64,000 nt of DNA from Sporosarcina jeotgali (GTDB lineage: Bacteria; Bacillota; Bacilli; Bacillales_A; Planococcaceae). This document shows positions 44,426 through 52,553 of the stretch, in pieces; within the stretch, counting starts at the first letter, position 1; every line of letters starts with the position of its first letter. Under the pieces are notes generated by a model that saw only the letters and a list, made by a program, of their open reading frames with translations, did not search any database and was not told the DNA's origin. A program made the position numbers and the translations under genes. The stretch covers positions 1,531,001 to 1,595,000 of the forward strand of contig NZ_CP116341.1 in the NCBI RefSeq assembly GCF_033304595.1. The letters are read 5' to 3'.

Positions 44426-45394
44426 ATGTGTACAACTATCGGATTTTCTTATAAGGAAGGTATTGTATTTGGCAGGACGTTAGAGGTTGGGATGCCATTG
44501 GACAACCATATTCTTTTTGTCCCAAAGAACCTTAGGGGTTTCATTCAGACAGCAGAGACAGACTTCCCTTCAAAATATGACGTTTTAGGAACTGGTTTTT
44601 TTAAGCAGCCTTTGTTCGGTGATGGCATTAATGAAATGGGGTTAATGGGATCGAATAATTTATATCCAGGATACGCAACGTTTGCCGAGCATCCTGTTGA
44701 AGATAAAATCAATTTAACAATTGCGCCTGCATTCAATTATTTGCTAAACCGTTGCAAAAATGTTGAAGAAATTAGAGTGGAGTCAAAAAAGTTGGTCATC
44801 CTGGCAAAAGGAAAATCAAAGGATGATGTTTCCACACAGCAGCACTTTTTCTTCATGGATGCGGATGGCAATGGAATCGTACTGCAGCCGAAAGAAGGAC
44901 TATTGCTAACTCATGACAACCCCTACGGCGTTCTGACGAATGCACCTGAATTCCCCTGGCACGTGACCAATTTACGCAATTATATTCACTTGCAGCCTGA
45001 AAACGTTAATCAGAACAACATGAATGGTGTCTCGATTTCAAAATTCGGAGAAGGGAGCGGAATGGCTGGGCTACCCGGTGACTTCACCCCCCCTTCCCGA
45101 TTCGTTCGGGCGGCTTCGTTTGTATCGGCTACGCCAAAAGATTTGGAGCGCAACGCGGCAATCTTGCAAGGATTCCGGATTCTGTCACAAGCGGACATTC
45201 CTACCGGTGCGGTTATAGATCCTGTTGAGAAACATCGTGATGAAACCCTCTATACATCCATCATGGATACGAAGAAAAAAGCATATTTCATAAAATTTCA
45301 TGACAATATTAATATTCAGCCGTTCTATTTGGATGATTATAAGGATGAAAAAGAAGCGTTGTTCCTAACTATCGAAAAAACGATGAATCTTTAA
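44426..45394 (+). CDS. Linear amide C-N hydrolase, choloylglycine hydrolase family
   Basis: A 322-residue Ntn hydrolase. MCTTIGFSYKEGIVFGRTLE places the nucleophile at Cys2 (exposed after Met removal) and Arg18 in the canonical position; GINEMGLMGSNNLYPGYA (about 71-88), VLTNAPEFPWHVTNLRNY (about 171-188) with Asn174 and a downstream arginine (ARxVRAASFV region) complete the bile-salt/penicillin V acylase pattern. ATG 44426 follows GGAGAGGTAATT; the frame is open 66 codons upstream without family similarity. In an environmental Bacillales, acyl-homoserine lactone or penicillin V type amides are as likely as bile salts. Confidence 0.88.
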   Translation: MCTTIGFSYKEGIVFGRTLEVGMPLDNHILFVPKNLRGFIQTAETDFPSKYDVLGTGFFKQPLFGDGINEMGLMGSNNLYPGYATFAEHPVEDKINLTIAPAFNYLLNRCKNVEEIRVESKKLVILAKGKSKDDVSTQQHFFFMDADGNGIVLQPKEGLLLTHDNPYGVLTNAPEFPWHVTNLRNYIHLQPENVNQNNMNGVSISKFGEGSGMAGLPGDFTPPSRFVRAASFVSATPKDLERNAAILQGFRILSQADIPTGAVIDPVEKHRDETLYTSIMDTKKKAYFIKFHDNINIQPFYLDDYKDEKEALFLTIEKTMNL

Positions 45395-45416
45395 TTCAAA
45401 TGGGTCAGGTGTGATT

Positions 45417-45971
45417 ATGTTGAATAAATGTTATCTTATGAGGCATTGTGAAGCAGAAGGACAGGCTGGCGATGCACCTTTAACCGAGAAAGGTATGAAG
45501 CAAGCTGAACTTATAGCGGATTTCTTCTCAGCCATACATGTTGACAGAATTATTTCAAGTCCCTTCAAGCGTGCGGTGCAATCCATCGTCCCTTTTACAG
45601 AAAAAGCTGGAATTACGCTAGAAACAGATGAACGATTGACAGAACGCGTGTTAAGTACCGAAAATCTTCTGGATTGGTTAGAGAAATTAGAAGCGAGCTT
45701 CGAGGATATGGGGTTACGATATGCTGGCGGTGAATCAAGCCTGGAGGCAATGAAAAGAATCATTGAAGTGCTTGAAGAAATTGATCAGAGTGATGCGAAG
45801 ACTTCAGTCGTTGTAACACACGGCAATCTCTTAACCCTCGCATTGAAGTATTATGACAGAGAATTTGGATTTGGGGATTGGAGAAATCTCAGTAATCCTG
45901 ACATCTTTCTACTGCAGGTTGATAGTGATCGGGTTGTTATTCAGCGAGTGTGGGAACCCGTGAATATTTAA
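45417..45971 (+). CDS. Histidine phosphatase-family protein
   Basis: A 184-residue phosphoglycerate-mutase-like enzyme. The RHG motif is LMRHCEAEGQ (RHC) near residue 8, IISSPFKRAVQSIVPF (about 44-60) has the second arginine, the acid is in ERVLSTENL, and the second catalytic histidine is in VVVTHGNLLTLAL (about 138). Substrate unknown. It follows the Ntn hydrolase by 22 bases, probably cotranscribed. ATG 45417 is preceded by AGGTG; a GTG two codons earlier is possible. Confidence 0.85.
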   Translation: MLNKCYLMRHCEAEGQAGDAPLTEKGMKQAELIADFFSAIHVDRIISSPFKRAVQSIVPFTEKAGITLETDERLTERVLSTENLLDWLEKLEASFEDMGLRYAGGESSLEAMKRIIEVLEEIDQSDAKTSVVVTHGNLLTLALKYYDREFGFGDWRNLSNPDIFLLQVDSDRVVIQRVWEPVNI

Positions 45972-46098
45972 GGGATAAAGTTATTACAAAAGCTAATAAA
46001 ATGTAGCTAACAGAACTAGATTCATTATGGACATCCGAAACTAAATTTCGGTGCACCGTTTCCATTCGATTGTCCGTCTATATACGAGGAGGCATAAC

Positions 46099-46629
46099 AT
46101 GAAAAAATCACTATTAATTATTATGTCATGCTTAGTGATAATTGTTGCAGGTTGCACAGCACAGGAAAAAGATCAGCCATCACCTGAAAACGCCAATTTA
46201 GTTGCTTCAGAAAAGACGTTGCCGAGTGATTTCGAACATTTGGCAGAATTGCAAGAGCCCGAAGGCTATATTGCAGTTCGCGTCCAAAATCAGAAGGGAT
46301 TCGAAGCAATGTGGCAGAAATTTCAATTCGAAGGTGAGATTCCTGAAATTGATTTAAAGGAAAATGATCTTTTCTTCATCGGGATGTTCGAGTCCAGCAG
46401 CTGTCCATATGAAATTGACACGATGAATGTTGAAGCTGTGTCAAAAGAATTAACCGTCAACTTCTCCCCATTGGCTGAAGCATGTACTGCCGATTTGAGT
46501 CCTAGAAATTTTGTAATTGAAGTCCCAAAAGAGTTCTCCAGTGACCTTGATTCAATTCTATTCGTCTCCCAAGAACAACAAACAAAAGTACCGATTCAAC
46601 TTGAAGAAGAAATACTAAAAATGCCTTAA
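46099..46629 (+). CDS. Lipoprotein, unknown function
   Basis: A 176-residue lipoprotein. Signal peptide KKSLLIIMSCLVIIVAGC with lipobox VAGC; ATG 46099 follows GAGGAGGCATAAC. The mature part has acidic linker QEKDQPSPENANLVASE, then GFEAMWQKFQFEGEIPEIDLKENDLFFIGMFESSSCPYEID and LAEACTADLSPRNFVIEVP, with a pair of cysteines (SSSCPYE, EACTADL) that could form a disulfide, as in small protease-inhibitor-like secreted domains. I recognise no named family. It stands alone with a terminator. Confidence 0.7.
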   Translation: MKKSLLIIMSCLVIIVAGCTAQEKDQPSPENANLVASEKTLPSDFEHLAELQEPEGYIAVRVQNQKGFEAMWQKFQFEGEIPEIDLKENDLFFIGMFESSSCPYEIDTMNVEAVSKELTVNFSPLAEACTADLSPRNFVIEVPKEFSSDLDSILFVSQEQQTKVPIQLEEEILKMP

Positions 46630-46644
46630 CTCTTTCCGATAAGC

Positions 46645-46688
46645 AGAAGAAGAGAACCCCAATCATGCTGGGTTCTCTTCTTTTTTTA
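46645..46688 (+). terminator. Terminator of the lipoprotein gene
   Basis: AGAAGAGAACCC pairs with GGGTTCTCTTCTTTTTTT. Confidence 0.88.
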
Positions 46689-46698
46689 TATTCGTATT

Positions 46699-47199
46699 TC
46701 ATCTTTGTTGAAGTACTTGCTCTCTAAATCCCAACTCTTCACAAGCGGGTCCGTTTCCTTTGCAACTAAATTGAAATACTTCTTGATTTTTTGCCGTAGT
46801 AATTTCTACGATATAATCAAAAGGATGGTCAAAACCCCCTTGTTTCGGATCTCCAATAATATGAACGTTTTGAAGATCTTCAGACGTCAAGTTAAGTTGT
46901 TGATAATCAGAAGATCCCGCTAATAGTAGTAGTAACTTATTTTGTTCATTTGATAAATACTTTGGTTCCTGAACATAAGCTTCATAACTAATGAAAGAAA
47001 CTTGCATAACCAGCAAAGTGGTGAATACTGCTTTTATGGATTTGGATAGAGTTCTCCGTACTTTCCACAAGACTACTATCAAAAATGAGCTAAGTAAGAA
47101 GAGAACCGTGTATTCTAGCATGACATCATGCATTTCAATTCCATTTCGAAAAAGGATCAAACTATAAAGTACGAGTAATGCAATTACGATAACCGCCAT
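46699..47199 (-). CDS. Membrane protein with extracytoplasmic domain, unknown
   Basis: A 166-residue protein with three N-terminal helices (about 3-20, 27-45, 57-75) and an external domain with KYLSNEQNKLLLLLAGSSDYQQLNL and VHIIGDPKQGGFDHPFDYIVEITTAKNQEVFQFSCKGNGPACEELGF. Two cysteines in SCKGNGPACEE may pair. AGAGGGGTTAC precedes ATG 47199; the frame is open 12 more codons. No family recognised. Confidence 0.6.
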   Translation of the reverse strand: MAVIVIALLVLYSLILFRNGIEMHDVMLEYTVLFLLSSFLIVVLWKVRRTLSKSIKAVFTTLLVMQVSFISYEAYVQEPKYLSNEQNKLLLLLAGSSDYQQLNLTSEDLQNVHIIGDPKQGGFDHPFDYIVEITTAKNQEVFQFSCKGNGPACEELGFREQVLQQR

Positions 47200-47380
47200 G
47201 TAACCCCTCTTTTCGATAGATATTTCGCAATCCATTCAAGAAAAGTCTGCATCAAAAAAATCTTGAAAACAGAAAAATCTCTCTGTATAATTAGACTATT
47301 CATACACATTATACCTTATATTGGTTTTAGCGATTACTGTTTTACTTTAAAATTTACAAATTGATTGGAATGGTGATCAT

Positions 47381-47854
47381 GTGAAGACTAAATCCGAAAA
47401 TCGAGTAATCCATAATACAACCAGCCGGCTTTTTAAACTATACATCTTCATTTTGGCAGCTATCAATGTTGCCTATATCGCTATTCAGATGTACAAATCT
47501 AAGGCCAGTCAGCCATTTCTTACTACCGGTGAAATCACAAAAGCGGAGTTCCTAAAACTGGATACGCTGCTCAGTTATTCGGTTCTAATCGAAACATCTC
47601 TAATCGCTTTAGTTGGACTTTATGCATTATTCATTTTCACAAAGAACACAAATACGCTGTATTCTTTTGTGGTAACCCATATCCGAATTCTCATTCTGTT
47701 TTTTGCGATCAGCTATGCACTTTCTTGGATTACTTCTGCATCCGTCGAAAGCCTAAGCGGACATTTACTAGGCCCTTTCCTTATCACTTTGGCGGTTTTT
47801 GGATACTATTTAGTAAAGCGGCTGCCAAAAAGAGTTACTGTAAAAAAAGCTTAA
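47381..47854 (+). CDS. Four-helix membrane protein, unknown
   Basis: A 157-residue protein starting at GTG 47381 after TGGAATGGTGATCAT. Helices at about 14-34, 57-82, 95-113 and 125-145; a basic end RLPKRVTVKKA. It may be a small uncharacterised integral membrane protein of Bacilli; I do not recognise a family. A terminator follows. The neighbouring genes on both sides are on the other strand, so it is transcribed alone. Confidence 0.6.
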   Translation: MKTKSENRVIHNTTSRLFKLYIFILAAINVAYIAIQMYKSKASQPFLTTGEITKAEFLKLDTLLSYSVLIETSLIALVGLYALFIFTKNTNTLYSFVVTHIRILILFFAISYALSWITSASVESLSGHLLGPFLITLAVFGYYLVKRLPKRVTVKKA

Positions 47855-47857
47855 GAC

Positions 47858-47895
47858 TAAAAACCAACCTGTTGCGTGCGCAGGTTGGTTTTTTC
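47858..47895. terminator. Bidirectional terminator
   Basis: AAAAACCAACCTG pairs with CAGGTTGGTTTTTT around TTGCGTGCG; serves the plus-strand membrane gene and the minus-strand anti-sigma gene. Confidence 0.88.
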
Positions 47896-47899
47896 ATGT

Positions 47900-49234
47900 T
47901 CACTTAAGCTCTATAATGGCTGGACTATCCTGCTCTAAATAATTTGGATATCCATTGATTTTTAAAGTAATCGGATTTTTTATAGGAGAATCTGGCAGTT
48001 TCATCATCAATGTGGCCTTCTCCTCGCCATTCGGATGTCCGCTCCAATACTCGAATTGGCGTTCTTCATTTTGTGAATCCATGAAGTTAATACTGACGGG
48101 ATAATTATAAAAATCACTCTCACCTTCAAAGTCAATATTAAGCTCACCGCCTCTGACCTTTACATTGCTGAATCGTTTATCTTTTGGCTGCTTCACGATC
48201 TTTTCAGATTCAGTATCAATGACTAACTCTGTTTCTTGTTTGTCGAGTGCCATCACTTTTCCGATTTCAAGCTTAAGCTTTTTATTATTTTCAAAGTAGC
48301 TGCTTTGCAGATAATAAGTTACACGATTCGGGAAATCATCTGTAGAGCTTGAAGTAAGACCATTTTTTAATGGTTTCCACTTTCTTCCCCACTTCCCTTT
48401 AATCGATAAATGCTCAATCCCAAATATTTCTTTTGAATTATTCGGGTCGTACTCGATTTCAACGGACGTAATGACTGGATTGATCGTAACTTGTCGAACA
48501 AGCAGTGATTGCTCATCAATCGTTACTTTTTGATTCACCGCATACGTGTAGTTCGGTACATCGTCAACATTTATCGTAAAGGGCAGCTGAATCGTTTCCT
48601 TCTCCCCATAACCGCCGATGAAATCAAACTCTAATACGGCCTCCTTCTTAGATATCGGTTCATTGAAATCAACTGAAATTGCATTTGTAGAGGTATTCGC
48701 TGTCTCGTAATCTTCTGAAGGAATCTGCCACACAGATGCAAGACCCAGCTCTTCTCCGTTTGCCCCTCGAATCCAAATGTTTTGCAGAAAATCACTGCGA
48801 TGATTTTTTTTATAGGTGATTGTATAGAACAATACTAGGTTTTGTGAGCTTGGGATCACACCGTCTAATGTAATTTGAACGCCTGACGTCTCATCCGATA
48901 CACCGATTTTTTGAAAATGCTTATTCTTGATGGCTGACTTTAATCCTTGGTCGTCTTGAATGAGTGCGACAATTTTTTTCATTCCTGGAAAAGCTGAGAC
49001 TGCATCTGCAAAAGCCGGTGAACTGCGAATCGTTGTGACAAATAGAAGGCACATCACAGCAACGGCAAGTCCGGCAATAAGCGGTCGTTTAAAACGTTTC
49101 TCCTTTTTCAACGGATATTGCCGTCTCGCTTGAAGGACTCCTCGATGAATTGCATTATCCAAGTCGACTTCTGGTATTTCGCGGTTCTCCAGAGTTTTCT
49201 TCCAAATTTCCAACTCGTCATCCTTGTCATGCAT
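47900..49234 (-). CDS. DUF4179 anti-sigma factor-like membrane protein
   Basis: A 444-residue protein: a cytoplasmic N-terminus of about 47 residues with DLDNAIHRGVLQARRQYPLKKEKRF, one membrane helix (about 48-70), then DUF4179 domain with SPAFADAVSAFPGMKKIVALIQDDQGLKSAIKNKHFQKIG and long beta-rich DUF5643-like C-terminal domain. It overlaps the ECF sigma gene by eight bases, and the short cytoplasmic head would hold the sigma factor inactive until the outer domain senses envelope stress. Terminal gene of the operon. Confidence 0.85.
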   Translation of the reverse strand: MHDKDDELEIWKKTLENREIPEVDLDNAIHRGVLQARRQYPLKKEKRFKRPLIAGLAVAVMCLLFVTTIRSSPAFADAVSAFPGMKKIVALIQDDQGLKSAIKNKHFQKIGVSDETSGVQITLDGVIPSSQNLVLFYTITYKKNHRSDFLQNIWIRGANGEELGLASVWQIPSEDYETANTSTNAISVDFNEPISKKEAVLEFDFIGGYGEKETIQLPFTINVDDVPNYTYAVNQKVTIDEQSLLVRQVTINPVITSVEIEYDPNNSKEIFGIEHLSIKGKWGRKWKPLKNGLTSSSTDDFPNRVTYYLQSSYFENNKKLKLEIGKVMALDKQETELVIDTESEKIVKQPKDKRFSNVKVRGGELNIDFEGESDFYNYPVSINFMDSQNEERQFEYWSGHPNGEEKATLMMKLPDSPIKNPITLKINGYPNYLEQDSPAIIELK

Positions 49235-49748
49235 TGTTTCTGCCTCCTTTCACTTCAATAAGCTTCCTCAACTTTTTGACAGTTTTGTACAATCTTGTTT
49301 TAACTGTACTTTCTGGTGTAGAGGTCATTGCTGCAATGTCTTTCAGCTTGATGTCATGTAAATACTTGAGATGGATTAAGTTGCGCTCTTCCTCTGATAA
49401 ACGATCTAACGCTTCTTCGACTTCGAGAAAGGTGTAATCATCATTAATTGCAGTTCGAACTGACACTTCTCCATCCAAAGTCATACGTCTGCTCATCTTC
49501 AACACATCGTTGCAATAGTTCATCATAATTCGGATCAGCCATGTTTTTGCATATTCCGGCTTTCGCAGGGTGTGTATGGTTTGAAATGCGCGAACCGTCA
49601 CTTCCTGTACAGCTTCAATCGCATCGGAATCATTCTTTAAATAAGATAACGCGGTTCGATATAAGGCCACTTTATGAAGATGCATCAGCGTTAGAAAAGC
49701 ATCTTCATTCCCCTGACTTGCTTGTTTTGCAAGTTCGTAATCCTCCAC
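49227..49748 (-). CDS. ECF-type RNA polymerase sigma factor
   Basis: A 173-residue sigma-70 ECF factor. Region 2: LALDAF-like NEDAFLTLMHLHKVALYRTALSYLKNDSDAIEAVQEVTVRAFQTI with PEYAKTWLIRIMMNYCND; region 4: LDRLSEEERNLIHLKYLHDIKLKDIAAMTSTPESTVKTRLYKTVKKLRK. The start is GTG 49748 after AGAGGGGTG; the ATG at 49772 would overlap the promoter -10. Overlaps its anti-sigma by eight bases. An ECF-like promoter lies directly upstream, suggesting autoregulation. Confidence 0.92.
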   Translation of the reverse strand: MEDYELAKQASQGNEDAFLTLMHLHKVALYRTALSYLKNDSDAIEAVQEVTVRAFQTIHTLRKPEYAKTWLIRIMMNYCNDVLKMSRRMTLDGEVSVRTAINDDYTFLEVEEALDRLSEEERNLIHLKYLHDIKLKDIAAMTSTPESTVKTRLYKTVKKLRKLIEVKGGRNNA

Positions 49749-49771
49749 ACACTCACCCCTCTTTCTATACA

Positions 49772-49800
49772 TTAGACACTGAGGCAGAGAAAAAGTTTTA
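49772..49800 (-). promoter_or_regulatory. Candidate ECF-type promoter of the sigma/anti-sigma operon
   Basis: On the minus strand TAAAAC, 17 bases, GTCTAA; this resembles ECF promoters (-35 with AAC, -10 with GTCTA). The GTG start at 49748 lies about 24 bases downstream. Confidence 0.55.
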
Positions 49801-49868
49801 AAAGATTTATTTATTGTAAGTTTCTATTAAGAACGCAAGAATGGTCTTAACTGTGAGTTCATAACGCA

Positions 49869-49921
49869 AAAGAGCAGCTGCCCGCGCTGCACGTGAAATC
49901 TTGCGGGGTAGCTGCTCTTAA
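49869..49921. terminator. Hairpin, probable terminator
   Basis: AAGAGCAGCTGCCCGC pairs with GCGGGGTAGCTGCTCTT. It may terminate the remnant gene on the minus strand or read-through on the plus strand. Confidence 0.6.
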
Positions 49922-50028
49922 TAATACAGTACATACTCTTTTTTAGAATAGCGGACTGTATCTCTTATATGGCATGTTCTGTTTTTCTTGAAAAGTTTTC
50001 GATTAGCTAGTCAGTCTGCAAAAACTAC

Positions 50029-50214
50029 TTACTTCCGCAAAGATTCCCGCAACAAATTCTCCAAATAAGTGACATCTGTAATTTTTTGATTGCATTCATG
50101 ACTGTCTGCACAAATCAGATTGCCAATCGTTCTGAAGTAATCGGGATTGTTTTGTTTTTTCTCTTTAGTTATCGTAGAGAAAAAAGTGTCAACATACGAT
50201 GTAAATGATGTTGC
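50029..50214 (-). pseudogene. C-terminal remnant resembling a FusB/FBP-type zinc-binding domain
   Basis: A minus-strand frame of 61 codons begins right after TAA (50215-50217) and ends at TAA 50029-50031. It reads SYVDTFFSTITKEKKQNNPD then YFRTIGNLICADSHECNQKI and TDVTYLENLLRESLRK. The G-x-x-I-C-x5-C-N-x-x-I pattern resembles the C-terminal treble-clef of FusB-type EF-G-binding proteins (normally about 210 residues). The rest of the gene is missing. Family call is tentative. Confidence 0.4.
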
Positions 50215-50288
50215 TTATGGGCATACTTCCAGAATAAAACAGTCATTGGTTCAGTATTATACGTGCCGATTGAAAGTAGGAATTTCTC

Positions 50289-50999
50289 ATGAAAGTTTTC
50301 AATATCCATCCATTTGATATAGATGCAGAACGCTTCCCTGAAATTCAATCTGTTCTTTCTGAGCGGGTTGTATTAAAAGATTCCTTCAAACGCAATGACA
50401 TAAGGCTTGTTGCAGGTGTAGATGTTGCTTATTGTACATTGAACGGTAATGAATACGGTATATGTTGTATTCTGGTTATCAATGTGGACACCATGAAGGT
50501 GATAGAAAGAACGGTTAGTGCTGACCAAGTGACGGTGCCGTACATTCCAGGATATTTAGCGTTTAGAGAACTGCCTTTGATTCTTAAAGCCGCTGAAAAA
50601 CTTACCTGTACGCCAGATTTATTTATGTTTGACGGGAATGGAATATTGCATCCGAGAAAGATGGGAATTGCCACACATGCCTCTTTTTTCTTAAACAGAC
50701 CGACAATTGGCATCGCAAAGAGCTACTATAGAATAGCTGATGTCAGCTTCACGTCTCCAAGTAATGCAAACAAGTCCTTTGAAGATATAGTCATCGGGAA
50801 CGAAGTGTACGGTAGAGCGCTCAGAACCCACAAAGATGTAAAACCCATATTTGTTTCCTGTGGTAATTACATTGAGTTATCAACTGCTGCAGAAATCACG
50901 CTACACTTAATTAATAGAGAAAGCCGTCTGCCCATCCCAGTGAGATTAGCGGATATAGAAACGAAACGACTCAAGCGTCTTCTCGTTTCGAAAACATAG
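50289..50999 (+). CDS. nfi: Endonuclease V
   Basis: A 236-residue deoxyinosine-specific nuclease. VAGVDVAY (metal-binding Asp about 44), VPYIPGYLAFRELPLIL (about 83-99, with the conserved Tyr and Glu), LFMFDGNGILHPRKMGIATHASF (about 114-136, second Asp and His), and GIAKSYY (about 144). It cleaves near deaminated adenine. TAGGAATTTCTC precedes the ATG. Monocistronic. Confidence 0.93.
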   Translation: MKVFNIHPFDIDAERFPEIQSVLSERVVLKDSFKRNDIRLVAGVDVAYCTLNGNEYGICCILVINVDTMKVIERTVSADQVTVPYIPGYLAFRELPLILKAAEKLTCTPDLFMFDGNGILHPRKMGIATHASFFLNRPTIGIAKSYYRIADVSFTSPSNANKSFEDIVIGNEVYGRALRTHKDVKPIFVSCGNYIELSTAAEITLHLINRESRLPIPVRLADIETKRLKRLLVSKT

Positions 51000-51111
51000 T
51001 AACTTACTCTTTCATTCGCAGATCAGTGTATGCTTACTTTATTTTAATCTGATTTCATAAAAAGTATATTCATTTAAGAACTGGGTATTCCCTAAATGGC
51101 AGACTCCCACT

Positions 51112-52077
51112 TCATTTAAGCGTATTCTGCAGAAATTGCTGGACTTTTTCTTTATATTCCTCAGGCTCTTTAGCATAGGATTCCCCATGATTTGCACCAT
51201 CTACTAAGAAGAGCTCTGTGCTGCTTGAGGTTTTCTCATGCAATTCAATTGCATTTTTTACGGGAACGAACGTGTCCGCTTTTCCATGAATGTAAAGAAT
51301 TGGAACATCCGTACGCTGCACTTCCTTCAAAGCGCTGGCTTCCCTGAATAGATACCCTGCACGTGCTTTTGTAACAAGGCTTGTGCTGTCGAGCAATGGA
51401 AAAGCAGGTAAATGGAACATGCGCTTCATTTGATAGGCGAATAGCTGATAGACGGATCCATATGGACTGTCGGCAATGATCGCCTTCACTTCTGATGGTA
51501 ACTCTGCTTCCCCGCTTGCCATCAGGACGGTTGCTGCCCCCATGGATAATCCGTGATAGACGACCTCTGTATCTTTTCCTAGTTTCTCAACTAGTAAGTC
51601 CGTCCAGTCGATCAAGTCTAGTCGGTCTGGCCAGCCGAATCCATAATAATTCCCTTCACTTTTGCCATGTCCCCTAGCATCGGGCATGAAAATGTTATAA
51701 CCCAATTCTTGATAGTAAAAAATACCGAATAAGCCCATCTGTTTAGCATTGCCAAGATAGCCATGTGTGAGAATGACTAGTTTGTTGGTTGGCTTTTCAG
51801 CGGGTAAATAATATCCGGATAACTTCAGTCCGTCACGAGATGTCTGTGTAAGTGTTTCAAAGTTCTGCTCTGCTACCCATTTTGTCCAATCTCCATTGAT
51901 GTAAAGATCCATGGTATCGTCCGCCACTTCTAAGTCTGCATTGTTTTGTAAAAAATCTTTTGGCCCGCGTTTAATAGCTAAGTCATAGAAAAAGATTCCG
52001 CCAATTATTTGTATACTAAAAAACAAGATGACTGCTAATATCAGAAGTTTCTTCCAATTAATGTTGATTTTCTTCAT
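51112..52077 (-). CDS. Alpha/beta hydrolase, membrane-anchored
   Basis: A 321-residue hydrolase with an N-terminal membrane anchor (about 9-30), then HGYLGNAKQMGLFG (oxyanion loop, about 107), nucleophile elbow YHGLSMGAATVL (Ser about 172), PILYIHGKADTFVP (Asp about 268) and DGANHGESY (His about 298). This is the catalytic triad of YqkD/DUF1749-like extracellular hydrolases of Bacilli. The anchor places the catalytic domain outside. TGAGGGTAAGTAA precedes the ATG. Substrate unknown. Confidence 0.85.
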   Translation of the reverse strand: MKKININWKKLLILAVILFFSIQIIGGIFFYDLAIKRGPKDFLQNNADLEVADDTMDLYINGDWTKWVAEQNFETLTQTSRDGLKLSGYYLPAEKPTNKLVILTHGYLGNAKQMGLFGIFYYQELGYNIFMPDARGHGKSEGNYYGFGWPDRLDLIDWTDLLVEKLGKDTEVVYHGLSMGAATVLMASGEAELPSEVKAIIADSPYGSVYQLFAYQMKRMFHLPAFPLLDSTSLVTKARAGYLFREASALKEVQRTDVPILYIHGKADTFVPVKNAIELHEKTSSSTELFLVDGANHGESYAKEPEEYKEKVQQFLQNTLK

Positions 52078-52218
52078 TTACTTACCCTCAGTTCGTTCGA
52101 CTCGGTTTACTATTAGTATACAGGAGAATGGGTGACTGTATGTATTCGAGATTTTGGAAAAAGAGGGATATTATTAAGTTTGTTGTCACCCATACCGAAT
52201 ATCGTATTTTGCTGAAGA

Positions 52219-52397
52219 ACAAAAAGCACTTTCCGAAGTTCCAGGAAAGTGCTTTTTTACATTGTATATTGGAATGATAACGATTATGTTAATGCGGCAC
52301 TGCTGGGTAATCCCCAGTCGGAATAGGCTGCGTATTCTTTTCCACCTTCTGCCGAAAGTGCCCCAATCGCGGGACAGAGAGGTGCCGCGCCTCTGTG
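52219..52397 (-). ncRNA. Candidate structured RNA of unknown family
   Basis: On either strand the segment 52294-52388 is closed by GCGGCAC/GTGCCGC and contains CTGGG-TAATC-CCCAG and GAATA-GGCTGCG-TATTC hairpins; ACAGAG/CTCTGT flanks the right end. On the minus strand TATACT at 52404-52409 (no good -35) precedes it and a perfect terminator at 52221-52258 follows, giving a possible RNA of about 175 bases. The minus strand is also open for 43 codons (ending YAAYSDWGLPSSAALT) without a start codon, so a decayed gene is an alternative. I recognise no Rfam family. Confidence 0.4.
52221..52258. terminator. Strong hairpin with T run on both strands
   Basis: AAAAAGCACTTTCC pairs with GGAAAGTGCTTTTTT. 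No protein gene precedes it on the plus strand; on the minus strand it lies just downstream of the structured element at 52291-52400. Confidence 0.8.
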
Positions 52398-52553
52398 ATT
52401 ACTAGTATATGCGGTAATCTATTCACTTATACGAAGTATGATCCATCATTTACGTACATAGATTAGATTTCTAACTCGCAATTTCTTTCGGTTTAAGAAC
52501 CTTGATAAAGGGAAATATCCAAAAAAGAGTTTAAATGGAAAGGAAGTAAACGA

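Noticed and set aside
52291-52400. T-box riboswitch
   Set aside because: AGGTGCCGCG only resembles the T-box core; there is no specifier stem and no aminoacyl-tRNA synthetase or amino-acid gene downstream.
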